Shown here piece after piece: positions 59,355 through 64,000 of a stretch of 64,000 nucleotides of DNA (the stretch's first letter is position 1; every line of letters starts with the position of its first letter). The translations under genes were made by a program, and so were the position numbers. This DNA comes from DASPWW01 sp963841715 (lineage in GTDB: Bacteria > Actinomycetota > Thermoleophilia > Solirubrobacterales > 70-9), in contig CAWJDP010000001.1 in the NCBI GenBank assembly GCA_963841715.1, positions 1-64,000 on the forward strand, in the 5' to 3' direction. The notes below the pieces were generated by a model. That model had not been told where the DNA came from. It ran no database searches and saw only the letters and a list, made by a program, of their open reading frames with translations.

Positions 59355-60263
59355 ATGCTCTGCGCTGCAATCGACGTCGGCTCGAACACCACCCGGGTGC
59401 TCGTAGCCGAACCGCAGGAGGGCCAGCTGCGCAAGGTGATGGAGCAGCGGGCGTACACGCAGATCGGCAAGGAGGCTAAGCGCAACGGCAAGATCCGCGC
59501 CGACAAGGTTGCCGAGGTGGCCGAGGTTGTCGCGACGCAGGTGCATCTGGCCGAGGCGCTTGGTGCGGAGGCGATCAGGACGGTCGCCACGGCGGCGATT
59601 CGCGAGGCGAAGAACAGCGGCAGGGTCGTGAAGGAGATCGAGGCCGCCTCAGGGCTCGGGGTCGACGTTCTCAGTGAGGAGGAGGAGGGCCGGCTTGCGT
59701 TCCTCGGCGCGACGAAGACGCTCGGCCACCCGGTCGAGGGGTCGATCGCCGTCGTCGACGTCGGCGGCGGCTCCTCGGAGGTGATCCTCGGCACCGTCTC
59801 CGAGGGCGTCAGCTCAGTGCGGTCGTTCCCGATCGGCTCGGGCTCGCTCGCCGACGACTTCCTCACCGGCGATCCGCCACCGGCCGCCGAGCTGCGCGAG
59901 ATCCGCGAGTACATCGCCCACTACTTCGAGGACGTCGAGCTCGAGCACCCCGACCAGGCGGTGGCGGTCGGGGGCAGCGCGACGTCGCTTCGCAACGTTG
60001 TCGGGACCGTGCTCGAGTACGAGACCCTGGAGCGCGGGATGCGCGTCCTCTCCGGCGACGAGATCGCCGACGTCGCGCGCCGGTTCGAGCTCGACCCGCG
60101 CCGCGTCCGCATTCTCCCGACCGGCGTGCTGCTGCTCGAGAGGCTCTCGCAGCTGCTCGGCCAGCCGCTCCAGATCGGCAAGGGGGGGCTGCGGGAGGGC
60201 GTGATCCTCGACCTCCTGAACGGCAAGGCGGACTCCGAGGCCTCGACGAAGGTGGCGGCGTAG
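59355..60263 (+). CDS. ppx: Exopolyphosphatase / pppGpp phosphohydrolase (Ppx/GppA)
   Basis: 302 residues from ATG 59355. ASKHA fold: A-I-D-V-G-S-N-T-T-R (phosphate 1), Y-T-Q-I-G-K-E, A-T-A-A-I-R-E-A-K-N, L-S-E-E-E-E-G-R-L-A-F, D-V-G-G-G-S-S-E-V-I (phosphate 2) and V-G-G-S-A-T-S-L. It has only the two core domains, as in the short actinobacterial form, and removes terminal phosphate from polyphosphate or converts pppGpp to ppGpp. The CHAD genes that follow encode polyphosphate-binding domains, supporting a polyphosphate role. Confidence 0.95.
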   Translation: MLCAAIDVGSNTTRVLVAEPQEGQLRKVMEQRAYTQIGKEAKRNGKIRADKVAEVAEVVATQVHLAEALGAEAIRTVATAAIREAKNSGRVVKEIEAASGLGVDVLSEEEEGRLAFLGATKTLGHPVEGSIAVVDVGGGSSEVILGTVSEGVSSVRSFPIGSGSLADDFLTGDPPPAAELREIREYIAHYFEDVELEHPDQAVAVGGSATSLRNVVGTVLEYETLERGMRVLSGDEIADVARRFELDPRRVRILPTGVLLLERLSQLLGQPLQIGKGGLREGVILDLLNGKADSEASTKVAA

Positions 60264-60331
60264 CCCGCGCGGAGCGCCCAGAGACCCCGCCCGGCTTCGC
60301 GGTGCGGCTCTAGAATCGCGCCGCGGAGGGG

Positions 60332-60814
60332 ATGGCCAAGGCCCGCGACATCTCCGATCTGGGCGCGGACGACTCCTACGGGGTCGCTGCGGCGAAGGTC
60401 GTCTCGGTCCGCGCGCAGGAGCTCGTCGAGCACTCGACCGACGTCCTCGACACCGAGGACATCGAGCGCGTCCACGACATGCGCGTCGCGAGCCGGAGGC
60501 TGCGGGCCGCGCTCGAGATCTTCGAGCCGTGCTTCCCGCGCAAGCGCTGGAAGGCGGCGCTGTCCGAGGTCAAGAAGATCGCCGACGCGCTCGGCACCCG
60601 ACGCGACGCCGACGTGTCGATCGACGCGCTTGAGAGGTTCGCAGCGGAGCTGCCGGCGCCGGATCGCCCCGGGGTTGGGAGCCTGATCGCGCGGCTGCGG
60701 GCCGAGCAGCAGGAGGCTAACGCGGCGCTTGCGCCCCAGGTCTCCCAGGACCGGCTCGACGACCTCGCCGAGCGGCTCGCGCTCCTCAGCAGCGAGGCGC
60801 GCGCGGCGGGATGA
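60332..60814 (+). CDS. First half CHAD-domain protein
   Basis: 160 residues from ATG 60332 with GGAGGGG upstream and a TAGAAT box 15 nt away. It contains one of the two four-helix bundles of a CHAD domain: V-H-D-M-R-V-A-S-R-R-L-R-A-A-L-E-I-F, then L-G-T-R-R-D-A-D-V. The His and Arg-rich face binds polyphosphate. The gene ends at 60814 and the second half begins in another frame at 60811 (ATGA). One added G in GGG at 60801-60803 would fuse both into one normal-length CHAD protein, so an indel error is possible; a natural split with translational coupling is equally consistent. Confidence 0.82.
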   Translation: MAKARDISDLGADDSYGVAAAKVVSVRAQELVEHSTDVLDTEDIERVHDMRVASRRLRAALEIFEPCFPRKRWKAALSEVKKIADALGTRRDADVSIDALERFAAELPAPDRPGVGSLIARLRAEQQEANAALAPQVSQDRLDDLAERLALLSSEARAAG

Positions 60815-61497
60815 AGCCGAGGCGAGTCAAGAAGCTCGATCCAGCCGAGCCGTTGGCCGAGAACGCTGCCCGGATCGTCCGCGTCCGCGTCGCCGAGCTG
60901 CGCTCGTTCGCGCCGAAGGCGCTCGCGCTCAAGGGGACGCGGGCCCAGCACGACATGCGGATCGCGGCGAAGCGGCTCCGCTACGTGCTCGAGGCGACGG
61001 GCTTCTGCCTCGGCGACCCTGCCGACCTCGCGCGCCGCTCCGCCCGTGAGCTTCAGGGGCTGCTCGGCGAGATCCACGACTGCGACGTGATGCTGCCCCG
61101 GGTCCGCGACCACGCCGCTGAGCTGCGCTCCGAGGACGCCGCGGCCGTGCGCCGCCTCGCCGGCGACTCGGAGGACCTCGACCCTCGACTCGCCGTGCGG
61201 GCGCCGCACCGCACCGCGTACCGAGGCCTCGACATGCTTGAGATCTACCTCGAGTCGCGGCGGCGGCTGCTGTTCGACCGCTTTCGCGAGCTCTGGGAGC
61301 TGCAGGAGCGGGAGCGGACCTGGGAGGACCTCGACAGGGCGGCCGCGGCGACGATCGGGCACCCCCAGTCCGCGTCCGAGGCGGAGCGACGCGCGTCGCG
61401 GTCGCTGCCCGCGTTCCCCGCGCCGGCCGATCGCCCGGCGCTTCCCGCGGCCCCGACCGCTAGCGCTCCCGGAACGAAACCTCCCGCTCAGGGCTGA
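60811..61497 (+). CDS. Second half CHAD-domain protein
   Basis: 228 residues from ATG 60811. It has the second CHAD bundle: Q-H-D-M-R-I-A-A-K-R-L-R-Y-V-L-E-A-T-G, L-Q-G-L-L-G-E-I-H-D-C-D-V-M-L, then helices rich in Arg (E-S-R-R-R-L-L-F-D-R-F). The last 60 residues are Ala/Pro-rich and disordered. With the preceding gene it would form a complete polyphosphate-binding CHAD. Its 3' end overlaps the convergent GH31 gene by 38 bp, so that overlap encodes the disordered tail here. Confidence 0.85.
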   Translation: MKPRRVKKLDPAEPLAENAARIVRVRVAELRSFAPKALALKGTRAQHDMRIAAKRLRYVLEATGFCLGDPADLARRSARELQGLLGEIHDCDVMLPRVRDHAAELRSEDAAAVRRLAGDSEDLDPRLAVRAPHRTAYRGLDMLEIYLESRRRLLFDRFRELWELQERERTWEDLDRAAAATIGHPQSASEAERRASRSLPAFPAPADRPALPAAPTASAPGTKPPAQG

Positions 61498-63688
61498 CCG
61501 ACCACTCGCCGCGACGCCACTCGATCCGCGTCCCGTCGGCGAGCCGGACACCGGTTCGCCCGTGCCGCGGCCGACCCCAAAGAGTCACCTCGAGCGGGCG
61601 GCCGCGCTCGTGCTCGTCACCGAGCCCGCGCGCGACGTGGTCTGCCGGGTGGGTGACGACGATCGAACCCGACCGGACCCAGATCGGGATCCGGTCGAGC
61701 GCCGCCTCGGCGACGAACGCCTCGCCGCCGGCCCGCTCCCCGCCCCACCAGTCGATCCACTCGCCGGCGGGGAGCTCGACCGGGCGCTCGCGTGCGTGCT
61801 CGTCGAGCACCGGCGCGACCCACAGCGAGGGCCCGTAGCCGTACGCGTCGGCGATTCGCCATCCCCGGGGGTCGTCGGGGTCGGTGAGGCACAGCGGGCG
61901 GATGATCGGGAGTCCGCTGCGCGCCGCGGTCGCCGCGGCAGCGCGAACGTAGGGAACGAGCCGCTCGTGGAGGAGGACGAACTCGCGATAGATGCGAAGC
62001 GTCTCCGCGTCATAGCGCCACGCCTCCTGGGGGAAGCGGCCGTGAGCCTGCATCAGCGGCGTGAAGCAGCCGAACTGGACCCAACGCAGCAGAAGCTCGG
62101 CCGGGCAGCGCTCGACGAGCCGCTTGCCGAGATAGCCGCCGACGTCGTGCGACCAGTTCGAGAACCCGCTCGCCGCCGCCGTCAGCGTCGCCCCGACGAG
62201 CGCCCGCAGCGACCAGAAGTCCGAAGCCTGATCCCCGCCCCAGAGCATTCCCCGGCGCTGGGTGCCGCTCCAGCCACTGCGCGCGAACAGCACGCCGCGG
62301 CCCGGGTGGACATCGTCGAGCGCTGCCTGCATTGTCTCGTGGTAGAGGTCGGGATACGCCCACGCCGCCTCGGCGCCGCAGCGCCCGTCGGCGAGCAGCG
62401 CGTCGGGCGGCATGTAGTAGCCCTCTCCGTCGTCCGCCTTGATCCCCTCAGCGCCCAGCCGCAGCGCACCGCGCGCCTGGCGCCGCCACCAGCGGCGCGC
62501 CCGCCGTGAGGTGAAGTCGACCGGCGAGCCGGTGCCCATCCACCACTTGCCGACGTATGCGGCGCCGTCGGAGTCGCGGACGTAGTGACCCCTGCGCTCA
62601 CCGGCGCCGTAGTTCGAAGCCGGCAGCTGGTGCAGGCGCTCGGACTCGGGGTCGGGCGGGCGCTGGCCCTCGGACGACTCGATGTTGACCCACGGGGTAG
62701 TCCACAGGACCGTGCGGACCCCCGCTTCGCGCATCCGCCGGATCAGCCCCCTGGCGTCCGGGAACTGGTGCGGGTTGAAGCGCCAGGTGTTGTACTGCGT
62801 CTCCCAGGGTGAGTCGATGACGATCGCGTCGAGCGGGATCGAGTGGTCACGGTGGCCCTCGAAGTCGTCGATCACGTCGTTGGCATGCTCGTAGACGTCT
62901 CGGCTCTTCCAGAACCCGTAGCCCCACTCGGGCAGCAGGTCGGGCATTCCAGTCAGCCGGCAGTAGTGGCGCAGCCGCGCCGCGGGGGTCGGGTCGGTGA
63001 GCAGGTGCAGCTTCAGGTCGCCGGCGGCGGCGCGGATCGACGCCGCGACGCCGTCGGCGAGGTCGAGCTCCGCACCGGGGCCATTGCTGTCGAGCCACAG
63101 AGCCCAGCCGTGGCTCGACAGCAGCCACGGGGCGGGGGCGTAGTCGCCCTGTGGGATGCCACCGACCTCGAGCATGTCGGGCGGGCAGTCGGGGCCGGTG
63201 TAGCTGCGATCGGCGCCGAGCTGGATGCAGCGTCCGGCCTGGTCGAGCTCGTGGCCGTGGCGCGCCCCGAGACCGGTCAGGCGCTGCTCGGCCCCTCCCG
63301 TCCACCGCGCGGTGAGCCGGAAGGGCGCCGGCATAGCAGAGAACTCGATCAGGACCCGCTCGGGATCGGGCAGCGAGACCGAGAGCTCGAACGCACGCCC
63401 GCCGCGAAGCCAGCCGGCGAGCCGCAGCCAGTAGCCGCCGCTCGGCTGCGCGATCGCCTGCTCGACCGGCTCGGGCTCGCGGCGCTCCTCGCGCGGCATC
63501 ACGCCCTCGGTCAGTGTGATCAGCTGGTCGTGCCCCTCACCCGGCTCGGCGAGGACCGTGAGGCCGTCGATCAGGGTCTTCTCGCCGCGACGAATCCGAA
63601 TCGAGAGCGGTCGCAAGAACACCTCGACCCGCACCCGGCCCCGAGCAAGATCCAGCACATCCGTGGCTTCGCTCTGGCCCACGCCCAC
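61460..63688 (-). CDS. GH31 family alpha-glycosidase (alpha-xylosidase/glucosidase type)
   Basis: 742 residues from GTG 63686-63688, with no signal peptide, so cytoplasmic. N-terminal beta-sandwich, then the GH31 barrel: W-G-Y-G-F-W-K-S-R, D-A-I-V-I-D-S-P-W, the nucleophile motif G-I-K-A-D-D-G-E-G-Y, and the acid/base Asp in W-G-G-D-Q-A-S-D-F-W. R-W-V-Q-F-G-C-F-T-P-L-M-Q-A-H-G is canonical. C-terminal beta domains follow. It would release alpha-linked glucose or xylose from oligosaccharides. It lies between the CHAD genes and sixA on the opposite strand and looks like an insertion into that set. Confidence 0.92.
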   Translation of the reverse strand: MGVGQSEATDVLDLARGRVRVEVFLRPLSIRIRRGEKTLIDGLTVLAEPGEGHDQLITLTEGVMPREERREPEPVEQAIAQPSGGYWLRLAGWLRGGRAFELSVSLPDPERVLIEFSAMPAPFRLTARWTGGAEQRLTGLGARHGHELDQAGRCIQLGADRSYTGPDCPPDMLEVGGIPQGDYAPAPWLLSSHGWALWLDSNGPGAELDLADGVAASIRAAAGDLKLHLLTDPTPAARLRHYCRLTGMPDLLPEWGYGFWKSRDVYEHANDVIDDFEGHRDHSIPLDAIVIDSPWETQYNTWRFNPHQFPDARGLIRRMREAGVRTVLWTTPWVNIESSEGQRPPDPESERLHQLPASNYGAGERRGHYVRDSDGAAYVGKWWMGTGSPVDFTSRRARRWWRRQARGALRLGAEGIKADDGEGYYMPPDALLADGRCGAEAAWAYPDLYHETMQAALDDVHPGRGVLFARSGWSGTQRRGMLWGGDQASDFWSLRALVGATLTAAASGFSNWSHDVGGYLGKRLVERCPAELLLRWVQFGCFTPLMQAHGRFPQEAWRYDAETLRIYREFVLLHERLVPYVRAAAATAARSGLPIIRPLCLTDPDDPRGWRIADAYGYGPSLWVAPVLDEHARERPVELPAGEWIDWWGGERAGGEAFVAEAALDRIPIWVRSGSIVVTHPADHVARGLGDEHERGRPLEVTLWGRPRHGRTGVRLADGTRIEWRRGEWSVSPEREVSFRER

Positions 63689-63756
63689 GGTGCCAGCGTG
63701 CCAGCAGGCGCATGCGTGCTGGTTTCGATCCGGTGAACGGCGTTAGGCTCGGCGCC

Positions 63757-64000
63757 GTGACTCACCGCATCGACCTGCTGCGCCACGCGAAGTCGAGCTG
63801 GTCGGACCCCGACCTGGCGGATCATGAGCGGCCTCTGAACAAGCGCGGCCGCAAGGCGACGAAGCGGCTCAGCGACCACGTCAAGAGCGCCGGTCTGCGG
63901 CCCGACCTCGTGCTCTGCTCGTCGGCTGCGCGCGCCGTGCAGACGCTCGAAGGGTTGCGGCCGGGCCTTCCCGCGGAGCTCGAGGTCGACTTCGAGGAGG
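63757..64000 (+). CDS. sixA: SixA-like phosphohistidine phosphatase, N-terminal part
   Basis: GTG 63757 (TAGGCT box ends 7 nt before) opens a frame that runs off the window after 81 codons. It begins T-H-R-I-D-L-L-R-H-A-K-S-S-W-S-D, with the catalytic R-H-A of the histidine phosphatase superfamily and the SixA-specific K-S-S-W. E-R-P-L-N-K-R-G-R-K-A and L-C-S-S-A-A-R-A-V-Q-T follow. SixA removes phosphate from phosphohistidine of phosphotransfer proteins. SixA and CHAD genes often cluster near polyphosphate genes. The rest lies outside the window. Confidence 0.9.
   Translation, partial: MTHRIDLLRHAKSSWSDPDLADHERPLNKRGRKATKRLSDHVKSAGLRPDLVLCSSAARAVQTLEGLRPGLPAELEVDFEE

Noticed and set aside
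58346..59914. A 522-residue reading of the TIM-barrel gene starting inside ppx
   Set aside because: The extra N-terminus is a Ser/Arg-rich shadow of ppx; the ATG at 59227 begins the real domain.

Overview
The window is a gene-dense, very GC-rich chromosomal stretch from an actinobacterium, most likely class Thermoleophilia (Solirubrobacterales-like). This placement is inferred, not proven. It rests on the CarD, RskA-like, RsbA-like and mycobacterial-style families, the many GTG starts, and the clpC-radA-disA-carD-ispD-ispF-cysS-rlmB-sigH-tRNA(Thr) order, which resembles the clpC-to-sigH block of Bacillus.

Layout. 1-11170: an envelope polysaccharide region with GT4 glycosyltransferases, a Wzy-like polymerase, an O-antigen-ligase-like protein, a fused double glycosyltransferase, lipoproteins and a secreted clan-A glycoside hydrolase. 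11405-37730: the conserved housekeeping block. It is interrupted by an oxidoreductase-fold/release-factor-like pair, a secreted CocE-type hydrolase, a TetR-P450 operon with a clear operator, an acyl-CoA synthetase, an L,D-transpeptidase, an ice-binding-like secreted protein, signalling genes (including a GntR-MEDS-ATPase fusion and a decayed PAS/EAL gene) and two lipid-related genes. 37734-44145: a metal-dependent alcohol dehydrogenase, a PlsC-GpsA fusion, two ECF sigma modules and a rhomboid protease. 44246-48588: cofactor genes, an R2lox-like diiron protein and divergent arsenic genes (arsR-arsI and arsC-aqpS). 48769-51387: a divergent pyruvate-kinase-like protein and a UDP-GlcNAc 2-epimerase. 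51695-64000: a phosphate/polyphosphate region with an OmpR-type regulator, pstS-pstC-pstA-pstB-phoU, ppx, two half-size CHAD genes and sixA, plus a cupin, a TIM-barrel isomerase-like gene and a GH31 glycosidase.

How the parts fit. The pst-phoU, ppx, CHAD and sixA genes would together sense, import, store and remove phosphate. PHO-box-like 11-bp repeats lie before pstS and ppx. A 17-bp element is shared by the promoters of clpC and the O-antigen-ligase gene. At least nine genes have a TANNNT box only 6-9 nt before the start codon, pointing to leaderless transcription.

Caution. Four otherwise intact genes are broken by one-base shifts, three of them in short C or G runs. This looks more like assembly error than decay, so some gene ends here are provisional. 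The exception is the PAS/EAL remnant, which lacks whole domains and looks genuinely degraded.
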